This document shows positions 16,242 to 23,247 of a DNA stretch of 64,000 bases, piece after piece (the first letter of the stretch is position 1; each line of letters starts with the position of its first letter). The notes beneath the pieces are model-generated. The model searched no databases and had not been told where the DNA came from. It saw only the letters and a list, made by a program, of their open reading frames with translations. A program made the translations under genes and the position numbers. The stretch is taken from positions 1,488,001 through 1,552,000 of the forward strand of contig NZ_CP063814.1 in assembly GCF_015277875.1 (NCBI RefSeq), given 5' to 3'. This stretch comes from Microbacterium luteum (GTDB taxonomy: Bacteria; Actinomycetota; Actinomycetes; Actinomycetales; Microbacteriaceae).

Positions 16242-18422
16242 ATGCCCACCCTCGACTCCCGCCTCGACGGTGTCGTCGGCACGGCGGCCAAGACGCTGGA
16301 GCGCGCGTTCGGGATGAGGACCGTGGGCGATCTGCTCGGCCACTATCCTCGTCGCTACGCCCGTCGGGGCGAGCTGACGCCCATCCTCACACTGCCCGTT
16401 GGAGAGACGGTCACCATCGTGGCCGAGGTGCGCCGCGTCGGCGAACGGCGCATGCGCAACCGCAGCGGGAGCATCCTCGAGGTCGTGATCGGCGACGGCA
16501 CCGGCGAGATGTCGCTGACGTTCTTCAATCAGTCCTGGCGCATGAAGGACCTCCGGCCGGGGCGTCGCGGCACCTTCTCGGGAAAGGTGGGGGAGTACCG
16601 CGGGTCGGTGCAGTTGACGCATCCCGCCTACGAACTCTTCGATGACATCGACACCGCTCTCATGTCGGCCGAAGCGTGGGCGAAGCTTCCGATCCCGATC
16701 TATCCGGCGACGAGCACGCTGACGAGCTGGCAGATCACCAAGCTCGTCCACCACGCGCTCGACGTGCTCGACCCCGTGCCCGACCCGCTGCCCGACAGGC
16801 TTCGCGAGGCTGCGCGTCTGCTTCCGCTGGGCACCGCCATCGAACGCATCCACCGTCCGGACTTCGACGAGCAGATCGAACCAGCCCGACAGACGCTCCG
16901 CATGCACGAGGCCTTCGTGCTGCAGGCGGCGCTGCTGCAGCAGCGTCACTTCGTGCGGGCGATGTCGGCGACCGCCCGGACACCGGGCGCGCTGCTGGCC
17001 GACTTCGATGCGCGACTGCCGTTCGAGCTCACCGAGGATCAGGTCGAGGTCGGTGCGCGCATCGGCGCGGACCTCGCCGGGGCCTGGCCGATGAACCGTC
17101 TCGTGCAGGGCGAGGTCGGCTCGGGGAAGACGCTGGTGGCGCTCCGAGCGATGCTCCAGGTCGCCGAGAGCGGGGGGCAGTCCGCCCTCATCGCGCCGAC
17201 CGAGGTCCTCGCCGCTCAGCATCTTCGCTCGATCACCAGGATGCTCGGCCCCGAACTCGCTCCGCGGATCATGCCGACGCTGCTCACCGGGCAGCTCTCG
17301 GCAGCGGAACGACGCCGCGCAGCCCTGCGCGTCGCGTCGGGTCAGTCGCTCGTCGTCGTCGGCACGCACGCCCTCCTGAGCGAGAGCACGACCTTCGCCG
17401 ACCTCGGGCTCGTCGTCGTCGACGAGCAGCACCGGTTCGGAGTCGACCAGCGCGAATCGTTGCGGGCGAAGGGAACCTCCCCGCACGCGCTGGTCCTCAC
17501 GGCCACACCCATCCCCCGCACCGTCGCGATGACGGTGTTCGGCGACCTCGACGTCTCCACGATCCGCTCGATGCCGGCCGGTCGAGCAGGCATCGAGACG
17601 CACGTGGCCCCGGTCGCCGAGCGACCGGCCTGGTTCGCTCGCGTGTGGGACCGCATCGCCGAAGAGGTGTCGCAGGGACGCCAGGCGTTCGTCGTGTGCC
17701 CGGCGATCGACGCCGACGGCCGCGGAGGAGCCGTGCGCGACGGCGCCGACGACCCCGCCGCCGACCCCGTCGCTGACGCCGTTGCGGCGGGCACGGGCCC
17801 GGCGCGCACGCGGTGGGGCGTCGTGCAGGTCGCCGAGCTGCTGGCGGGGCACCCGGCCTTCGCGGCGCTGCGCGTCGAGACGCTGCACGGCAAGATGCCC
17901 GCCGAGCACAAGGACGCCGTGATGCAGGCCTTCGCCCGCGGCGAGGTCGACGTGCTCGTGGCCACGACCGTCGTCGAGGTCGGCGTCGATGTGCCCAACG
18001 CCTCGACGATGGTCATCCTCGAGGCCGATCGATTCGGTGTGTCGCAGCTCCACCAGCTGCGGGGGCGTGTCGGCCGCGGCGGCGTGCCGGGCCTGTGCCT
18101 GCTCGTGACGGAGGCCGAGCGAGGCAGTCCCGCGCGCGACCGGGTCGATGCGGTGGCGCGCACCCTCGACGGATTCGCCCTCGCCGAGGTGGACCTCGAG
18201 CTGCGGGGCGAGGGAGATGTGCTCGGTGACGCGCAGTCGGGGGCGCGCACATCGCTGCGACTGCTCCGGGTCGTCACCGACGCCGACATGATCGCCCACG
18301 CGCGCGCCGCGGCCGAGGAGGTGCTCGCCGCCGATCCGGCCCTGGAAGGACACCCCGCGCTGGAGGCGGCCCTCGCGCGGAGGGTGGGGATGGCGGAACG
18401 AGCAGCCCTCGCCAAGAACTGA
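16242..18422 (+). CDS. recG: ATP-dependent DNA helicase RecG
   Basis: A 726-residue branch-migration helicase that remodels stalled forks and Holliday junctions. The N-terminal wedge/OB domain (about 1-170) includes GHYPRRYARRGELTPI. The helicase core has Walker A GEVGSGKTLVAL, the DEQHRFGV box, TATPIPRT and VGRGGVPGLCLL. ATG 16242 fits the TAGACT box; an in-frame ATG at 16218 would lie upstream of that box and is rejected. There is a small species-specific insert rich in Asp/Ala (about residues 487-520, GRGGAVRDGADDPAADPVAD) between the helicase motifs. Confidence 0.95.
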   Translation: MPTLDSRLDGVVGTAAKTLERAFGMRTVGDLLGHYPRRYARRGELTPILTLPVGETVTIVAEVRRVGERRMRNRSGSILEVVIGDGTGEMSLTFFNQSWRMKDLRPGRRGTFSGKVGEYRGSVQLTHPAYELFDDIDTALMSAEAWAKLPIPIYPATSTLTSWQITKLVHHALDVLDPVPDPLPDRLREAARLLPLGTAIERIHRPDFDEQIEPARQTLRMHEAFVLQAALLQQRHFVRAMSATARTPGALLADFDARLPFELTEDQVEVGARIGADLAGAWPMNRLVQGEVGSGKTLVALRAMLQVAESGGQSALIAPTEVLAAQHLRSITRMLGPELAPRIMPTLLTGQLSAAERRRAALRVASGQSLVVVGTHALLSESTTFADLGLVVVDEQHRFGVDQRESLRAKGTSPHALVLTATPIPRTVAMTVFGDLDVSTIRSMPAGRAGIETHVAPVAERPAWFARVWDRIAEEVSQGRQAFVVCPAIDADGRGGAVRDGADDPAADPVADAVAAGTGPARTRWGVVQVAELLAGHPAFAALRVETLHGKMPAEHKDAVMQAFARGEVDVLVATTVVEVGVDVPNASTMVILEADRFGVSQLHQLRGRVGRGGVPGLCLLVTEAERGSPARDRVDAVARTLDGFALAEVDLELRGEGDVLGDAQSGARTSLRLLRVVTDADMIAHARAAAEEVLAADPALEGHPALEAALARRVGMAERAALAKN

Positions 18423-18437
18423 GCACGGCCGCGCCGC

Positions 18438-18443
18438 TAGGCT
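18438..18443 (+). promoter_or_regulatory. -10 box of coaD (leaderless)
   Basis: TAGGCT ends 6 nt before the coaD ATG at 18450. Confidence 0.65.
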
Positions 18444-18449
18444 GGCTGC

Positions 18450-18947
18450 ATGAGCAGCCGTGTCGCCGTGGTCCCGGGATCCTTCGACCCGCCGACCCTG
18501 GGCCACCTCGACGTCATCCGTCGCGCCGCGGGTCTGTACGACCGGCTGCACGTACTGGTCGTGCACAATCCGGACAAGGAGGCGATGCTTCCGATCGCGC
18601 AGCGCCTGTCGCTGCTGGAGGAATCCATCGCCGAGGGCGACGTCGACGGCGACGTCGTCGTTGCGGCCTGGAGCGTCGGTCTGCTCGTCGACTACGCGGT
18701 GGAGGTCGGAGCGGGCGTGCTCGTGAAGGGCATCCGCTCACAGGTGGACGTCGCATACGAGACCCCCATGGCCATCGTGAACCGGCACCTCGCCGAGATC
18801 GAGACGGTGTTCCTGCTGCCCGACCCCGCCCACGCCATGGTGTCGAGCTCCCTGGTCCGGCAGGTGTCGGCTCTCGGCGGCGACGTGTCGCCGTTCGTGC
18901 CTGCGCCGGTTGCGCGCTTCCTCGACACGGGGGCCCGCGGGATCTGA
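18450..18947 (+). CDS. coaD: phosphopantetheine adenylyltransferase
   Basis: A 165-residue nucleotidyltransferase that adds AMP to 4'-phosphopantetheine, the penultimate step of coenzyme A synthesis. The substrate-binding motif [13 protein letters not shown] contains the catalytic TxGH histidine. Later motifs are [13 protein letters not shown] and [19 protein letters not shown], with SSS in place. Length matches the family. It is transcribed from its own leaderless promoter between recG and the yceD-rpmF unit. Confidence 0.96.
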   Translation: MSSRVAVVPGSFDPPTLGHLDVIRRAAGLYDRLHVLVVHNPDKEAMLPIAQRLSLLEESIAEGDVDGDVVVAAWSVGLLVDYAVEVGAGVLVKGIRSQVDVAYETPMAIVNRHLAEIETVFLLPDPAHAMVSSSLVRQVSALGGDVSPFVPAPVARFLDTGARGI

Positions 18948-18986
18948 CGGGATGCTCCGACCGGCCCGCCTCCCGCTTCGCACGGG

Positions 18987-18992
18987 TAGCAT
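18987..18992 (+). promoter_or_regulatory. -10 box of yceD-rpmF (leaderless)
   Basis: TAGCAT ends 8 nt before GTG 19001. A possible TTG start at 18992 overlaps this box and is therefore unlikely. Confidence 0.6.
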
Positions 18993-19000
18993 TGTCGACC

Positions 19001-19540
19001 GTGGTCAAGCACAGTCAGGGACCGTTCGTCCTCCCCGTCCGCGACATCACCCACCGCCCGGGTGAGATGCGCGAGTTCGAGATCGAGGTGACTGCTCCCG
19101 AGAAGTGGGGCGAGGGCCTCGTCTCGGTTCCGCAGGGTGAGCCGATCACCGTCGACGTGCGTCTGGAGTCGGTTCACGAGGGCATTCTCGTCTCCGCGGA
19201 CATCGACACCGACTACCGAGGCGTCTGCGGTCGGTGCCTCACCGATGTGTCGGAACCGGTCGAAGTCGAGTTTCAGGAGCTTTTCGCGTATCCTGGATCG
19301 GAACAAACTGACTTCGAGGTTCACGACGACCACGTGGATCTTGAACCTCCGGTCAGGGAAGCGATCGTCTTGTCGCTTCCGTTCCAGCCGGTGTGTCAGC
19401 CGGACTGTCCCGGGCTCGACCCCGTGACGGGCGAGAGGCTGACGGGGCGCACGGTTCAGGAGCAGCCCGCTCCGATCGATCCGCGCTGGGCCGCGCTGCA
19501 GGACTACACCACAGACCACGACGACACCTCGCGCCCGTGA
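19001..19540 (+). CDS. YceD/DUF177 family protein
   Basis: A 179-residue member of the DUF177 (YceD) family, which almost always precedes rpmF and has been linked to 23S rRNA accumulation and ribosome assembly. Four cysteines occur as CGRC in the middle and CQPDC near the C-terminus, likely a metal site as in other members. I set the start at GTG 19001, 8 nt after TAGCAT, rather than the in-frame TTG 18992. It ends 39 nt before rpmF and is co-transcribed with it. Confidence 0.9.
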   Translation: MVKHSQGPFVLPVRDITHRPGEMREFEIEVTAPEKWGEGLVSVPQGEPITVDVRLESVHEGILVSADIDTDYRGVCGRCLTDVSEPVEVEFQELFAYPGSEQTDFEVHDDHVDLEPPVREAIVLSLPFQPVCQPDCPGLDPVTGERLTGRTVQEQPAPIDPRWAALQDYTTDHDDTSRP

Positions 19541-19579
19541 GGGCGGGCAGGTCGCCGAGAACACAGAAGAGAGTCAGCC

Positions 19580-19789
19580 ATGGCAGGTAACCCCCCGAAG
19601 CGGAAGGTCTCCCGTTCCAACACGCGCTCACGCCGCGCGCAGTGGAAGGCCGAGGCCCCCACGCTCGTCAAGACCGTCGAGAACGGCAAGACCGTCTACA
19701 GCCGTCCGCACCAGGCGAAGGTCGTCACCGACTCGCAGGGCACGGAGCTGTTCCTGGAGTACAAGGGCCGCAAGGTCGCCGACGTCTGA
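19580..19789 (+). CDS. rpmF: 50S ribosomal protein L32, cysteine-free
   Basis: A 69-residue L32. The N-terminus has [17 protein letters not shown], characteristic of bL32. There is no cysteine at all: the two CxxC pairs of the zinc-binding form are replaced ([16 protein letters not shown]), so this is the zinc-independent type found in Microbacteriaceae. ATG 19580 is preceded by AGAGAG. The gene follows yceD and precedes rnc. Confidence 0.96.
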   Translation: MAGNPPKRKVSRSNTRSRRAQWKAEAPTLVKTVENGKTVYSRPHQAKVVTDSQGTELFLEYKGRKVADV

Positions 19790-19808
19790 TCGGCCGTCGC
19801 GGCTGATC

Positions 19809-20513
19809 ATGGCGCAGCGTGGCACGCGGGCGACGGCGTCCGACGCGTCCCTTCTCGACAAGCTCGGGGTCGATATCGACCCCGAGCTTCTGTCGCTTGC
19901 GCTCACGCACCGTTCGTGGGCGTATGAGAACGGCCAAGGACCGCACAACGAACGTCTCGAGTTCCTCGGCGACAGTGTGCTCGGCCAAGCCGTCACCGTG
20001 CGGCTGTACACCCGGCATCCTGAGCTCGACGAGGGCTCGCTGGCCAAGCGTCGTGCGAGCGTGGTGTCCACCGTCGCGCTGGCCGAGGTCGCGCGCGGCA
20101 TCCGGCTCGGAGAGCATTTGCGTCTTGGGGTCGGCGAAGACCGCACGGGCGGGCGGGACAAGGACTCGATCCTCGCCGACACCATGGAGGCCGTGATCGG
20201 CGCGACCTATCTGTCGACGGGTCCGGACGCGGCGACCTCCCTCGTCCTGCGGCTTGTCGAGCCGCTGCTCGCGGATCCCGAGCGCTACGGCGTCGCGATG
20301 GATCCCAAGACGGGACTCCAGGAGCTCGCCGCGAGGCTCGAGCGTCCGGCGCCGGTCTACGAGGTCGATTCCACCGGTCCCGACCACGACCGGGTGTTCA
20401 CCGCCACGGTCGCCGTCGGCGATCACTCCTCGGTCGGCGTCGGGACCAGCAAGAAGCAGGCCGAGATGGCCGCGGCGCTCACCGCGTGGCACGAACTCAG
20501 CGCGCGTGCCTGA
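19809..20513 (+). CDS. rnc: ribonuclease III
   Basis: A 234-residue double-strand-specific endoribonuclease for rRNA and mRNA processing. The signature NERLEFLGDSVLG carries the catalytic Glu and Asp, and the second acidic cluster is DTMEAVIGA. A double-stranded RNA-binding domain begins near residue 160 (DPKTGLQELAARL) and ends with KKQAEMAAALTAW. It starts 19 nt after rpmF, with a weak ribosome site, and overlaps mutM by 8 nt. The yceD-rpmF-rnc-mutM order is standard for actinobacteria. Confidence 0.96.
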   Translation: MAQRGTRATASDASLLDKLGVDIDPELLSLALTHRSWAYENGQGPHNERLEFLGDSVLGQAVTVRLYTRHPELDEGSLAKRRASVVSTVALAEVARGIRLGEHLRLGVGEDRTGGRDKDSILADTMEAVIGATYLSTGPDAATSLVLRLVEPLLADPERYGVAMDPKTGLQELAARLERPAPVYEVDSTGPDHDRVFTATVAVGDHSSVGVGTSKKQAEMAAALTAWHELSARA

Positions 20514-21414
20514 GCTGCCCGAGGTCGAGGTCGTCCGTGCGGGCCTCGCCCCCGCCGTCAGCGGCGCCCGGGTGACCGCCGTGACGGTGCTCGATGACCG
20601 GGCACTCACACGGCACCCCGGCACCGCGGCCGACTTCGAGGCGCGACTGACGGGGCGGACGATGCAGGCGGCCGCGCGCCGCGGCAAGTTCCTGTGGCTC
20701 CCGCTCCTGCCGGAAGCGCCGGAGGAATCGGTCGGCGTCGTGGCGCACCTCGGCATGAGCGGTCAGCTGCTCCTTCGTCCCGCCGGTTCGCCCCCCGAGC
20801 GTCACGAACGCATTCGCCTCGACGTGCAGCACCCCGAGCACGGCGAGCTCGCCGTCGTGTTCGCCGATCAGCGCACCTTCGGCTCGCTCGCCTGGGACGC
20901 CCTCGTGCCGACACCGGACGCCGCGGCCGGGGGCGCCGGCTGGCCGGCCGCGACCGTTCCGACGCAGGTCGTTCACATCGCCCGCGACCCCCTCGACCCC
21001 GCGTTCGCCGAGGCGGACTTCCGGAAGGCGCTGGGTCGCAAGGGCTCCGCGATCAAGCGCGTGCTGCTGGATCAGACCGTCGTGAGCGGCATCGGGAACA
21101 TCTATGCCGACGAGTCCCTGTGGGCTGCTCGCATCCATCCCGAGACGCCGGCGTCCGCGTTGGCCACTCGAGCCGTGCGGCGCCTGCTCTCCGAGGTTCG
21201 CGCGGTGCTGCACAAGGCCCTCGCCGAGGGTGGGACGAGTTTCGACGCGCAGTACGTCAACGTCAACGGGCAGGCGGGCTACTTCGCCCATTCGCTGAAC
21301 GTCTACGGGCGCACCGGGCAGGCCTGTCCGCGCTGCGGGCATCCGGTCGTGCGGGTGTCGTTCACCAACCGCAGCAGCCACTTCTGCGCCCGGTGCCAGA
21401 AGCGCGCATCTTGA
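20506..21414 (+). CDS. mutM: formamidopyrimidine-DNA glycosylase
   Basis: A 302-residue base-excision glycosylase/AP-lyase that removes 8-oxoguanine. Catalytic Pro2 and Glu3 are in the N-terminus (M)PELPEVEVVRAGL, which fixes the GTG start at 20506. The helix-two-turn-helix has GIGNIYADESLW, and the C-terminal zinc finger is CPRCGHPVVRV...HFCARCQ with four cysteines. The start overlaps rnc by 8 nt. The expected next gene, smc, is displaced by an inverted block (21418-23121). Confidence 0.96.
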   Translation: MPELPEVEVVRAGLAPAVSGARVTAVTVLDDRALTRHPGTAADFEARLTGRTMQAAARRGKFLWLPLLPEAPEESVGVVAHLGMSGQLLLRPAGSPPERHERIRLDVQHPEHGELAVVFADQRTFGSLAWDALVPTPDAAAGGAGWPAATVPTQVVHIARDPLDPAFAEADFRKALGRKGSAIKRVLLDQTVVSGIGNIYADESLWAARIHPETPASALATRAVRRLLSEVRAVLHKALAEGGTSFDAQYVNVNGQAGYFAHSLNVYGRTGQACPRCGHPVVRVSFTNRSSHFCARCQKRAS

Positions 21415-21417
21415 GGT

Positions 21418-22521
21418 TCACGTCAGCGTCTTCTTCCAGGCGCCGTCGTACAGGACGGGGACGAATCCGAGTGCCTCGTTGATGTCGAGCATCGGCCGGT
21501 TCTCCTCGGCGTTGTAGGTGAGCACGCGCGGGGAGTCCGGCGCGATCTCGCGCCACCGCAGCAGTCCGGCGCACTTGACCAGCATGCCCAGGCGGTGCCC
21601 GCGATGCGCCGCGAGCACGAGCGTGTCCTCCTGGAACGTGACCGAACCGGGAGCGGAGCCGCGCACGAGCTCGTTGAACGCGCACAGCTCACCGGTGGCG
21701 ATGTGCTCTGCGGCGGTCACCAGCACGCGGTGGCCGCCGTCGAGCCACAGGGCGTCGTGCCGTTCCACGCGGGCGGCATCCCAGGCCTCTTCGTCGAAGG
21801 TCAGCGCGGCGGCGGGAACATCCGTCGACATCCGCGACTTCATCCAGGCGTACCCGGCGACGCGTTCCGCGGGAGTGGGCAGCATCCACGGCACGACCCG
21901 GTAGCCGGAGGCCGCCGCCCGGGCAGCGGTGAGCAGGCTCTGCACCCGATCCGGTGCGGCGGTGAGGTCGAAGGCGCTGCATCGCTCGATCTGCTCGAGG
22001 GTGTAGCCGTGCCGTCGATAGAAGCGCGCGGCGTGATCGAGGGGGATGCTGCCGAACCCCGTCGGCGGTGCAAGACGTTCGCCCGGAGCGTCGGGGTGGT
22101 CCGCCCATGATTGCAGCACCGTGCGACCGTGTTCGCGCGCCGTGCTCTCGACGAGACGGTGAGCGGCCGAGCCGATGCCTCGCCCCCACGACGCCCGGAT
22201 GAGTTCGATGGTCCAGAAGGCCACCGTCGACCCGGCTTCGAGAGGGATGTCCACGCCGACCCGGCCGATCGCGCGTCCGTCGTCGTCGGTCACGAGCCAC
22301 AGGTGCCGGATCTCATACGCGTCCGGGCGGTAGTGCGGCAACAGCTCCGCAACGGTGCGGGTGTGGTCGTCGGTCCCGGACACCTCCCGGGAGACGGTGT
22401 TGCGTGCCGCCACGGTGGCGACGAAGTCCGCCGCGTCGGGATCCGCCGGTGATCGGGGGATCCCGACGCGGCGGAACGAGCCGCCATGGAAGGGGACGAC
22501 CTCGGGGGTCGTGTCGGACAT
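21418..22521 (-). CDS. two-domain GNAT N-acetyltransferase
   Basis: A 367-residue protein made of two tandem GNAT folds. The first (about 1-190) has the acetyl-CoA region RASWGRGIGSAAHRLVE; the second (about 190-367) has LAAHRGHRLGMLVKCAGL. This resembles mycothiol-synthase-like or antibiotic-acetylating double GNAT proteins, but the substrate cannot be inferred. ATG 22521 (MSDTTPEVV) was chosen because GGAAG lies upstream and the longer frame adds 42 low-quality residues. It is the last gene of a minus-strand block driven from a strong promoter at 23093-23121 and converges on mutM with 3 nt between stops. Confidence 0.85.
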   Translation of the reverse strand: MSDTTPEVVPFHGGSFRRVGIPRSPADPDAADFVATVAARNTVSREVSGTDDHTRTVAELLPHYRPDAYEIRHLWLVTDDDGRAIGRVGVDIPLEAGSTVAFWTIELIRASWGRGIGSAAHRLVESTAREHGRTVLQSWADHPDAPGERLAPPTGFGSIPLDHAARFYRRHGYTLEQIERCSAFDLTAAPDRVQSLLTAARAAASGYRVVPWMLPTPAERVAGYAWMKSRMSTDVPAAALTFDEEAWDAARVERHDALWLDGGHRVLVTAAEHIATGELCAFNELVRGSAPGSVTFQEDTLVLAAHRGHRLGMLVKCAGLLRWREIAPDSPRVLTYNAEENRPMLDINEALGFVPVLYDGAWKKTLT

Positions 22522-22543
22522 GATCGCTTCTTCCATCGGGTGG

Positions 22544-22798
22544 TCACAGGCGTGGAACGCGCAGCAGGTAGACGCGTTCGGCCCGTCTCTCGCGTTCGGC
22601 GCGTTCGCGGCGTGCGGCGTCGCGTCGAGACAGCTGTGCAGGGTCATCGGCGACGTCGAGGCGCCGAGCGCTCCGGAGGAGCAGCCACAGGCCGAGACGC
22701 AGTTCGAGGCGATCGACGGCGGACAGGCGGTGATCGCTCACCGCGGCGGACAGGGTTTCCCGCTCGTGCGAAGTCACGAAGGGTGCGAGTGTGTTCAC
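22544..22798 (-). CDS. small Arg-rich protein, unknown function
   Basis: An 84-codon ORF starting with GTG 22798 and ending 22 nt before the GNAT gene. The N-terminal part (MNTLAPFVTSHERETLSA) is normal coding composition, the middle is amphipathic with a short hydrophobic stretch (LRLGLWLLLR), and the C-terminal third is very Arg/Glu/Ala-rich (RRDAARRERAERERRAERV), likely one long helix. I recognise no domain. It lies between a 38-codon ORF and the GNAT gene on the same strand, so it is probably co-transcribed. Its codon usage and position make it more likely real than not. Confidence 0.55.
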   Translation of the reverse strand: MNTLAPFVTSHERETLSAAVSDHRLSAVDRLELRLGLWLLLRSARRLDVADDPAQLSRRDAARRERAERERRAERVYLLRVPRL

Positions 22799-22941
22799 GG
22801 AAGTGCACTTTCGAGTGAGGACGCGCGAGTGGCGCAGAATCATCGAGCGGCGGGGAGCCTCGCAATCGGGGTGAAGCGAGGTCGAGCCGGGGGTGCCGAA
22901 GCGGCGCGCACGGACGGCGCGGGGTGCGGGTGAGGCGGCGG

Positions 22942-23058
22942 TCAGGCGACGACGCGCGTGACGACGTCGCGGAATCCGGCCACCGGAGCGAGACCACGGT
23001 GCGGGGAGCGGATCCCGGTACGGGTGATCGGCGCGAAAGGCGCAAGCATCTGAATCAT
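22942..23058 (-). CDS. 38-residue ORF with strong promoter and ribosome site
   Basis: A 38-codon ORF beginning MIQMLAPFAPITRTGIR and ending DVVTRVVA. It has an excellent ribosome site, AAAGGAGGT, 5 nt before ATG 23058, and a near-consensus promoter 35 nt further up (TTGACG - 17 nt - TAGTGT). Few genes in the window have both. No domain is recognisable; the peptide is basic and proline-containing, without a membrane helix. It could be a small protein in its own right or a leader peptide for the two genes downstream (84-codon ORF and GNAT). It is too short for routine gene finders. Confidence 0.6.
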   Translation of the reverse strand: MIQMLAPFAPITRTGIRSPHRGLAPVAGFRDVVTRVVA

Positions 23059-23092
23059 CGGTGACCTCCTTTCCGGCTGAGACGCGATCTGG

Positions 23093-23121
23093 ACACTAGC
23101 GCGGCGGATCCAAGACGTCAA
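23093..23121 (-). promoter_or_regulatory. near-consensus promoter of the small-ORF/GNAT block
   Basis: On the minus strand TTGACG (23116-23121) and TAGTGT (23093-23098) are separated by exactly 17 nt. This is the best -35/-10 pair seen in the window apart from that of the tRNA. Transcription would start near 23086, giving a leader of about 28 nt before ATG 23058. Confidence 0.75.
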
Positions 23122-23206
23122 GGGTCTTTTCGGTTTCGGTGGACGACGGGCGTGTCGGATGCGATCGATGACCGTCTGTCGCGCCGACGTCGCGGCGTGT
23201 CTCGGG

Positions 23207-23212
23207 TAGCGT
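23207..23212 (+). promoter_or_regulatory. -10 box of smc
   Basis: TAGCGT lies 35 nt before the smc ATG. The transcript would carry a leader of about 29 nt containing GGAGGA. Confidence 0.5.
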
Positions 23213-23247
23213 GTATCGGTGATCCAGACAGGCCGGAGGACGCATCC

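Noticed and set aside
18992..19000. TTG start for yceD
   Set aside because: It overlaps the TAGCAT -10 box; GTG 19001 fits the leaderless geometry.
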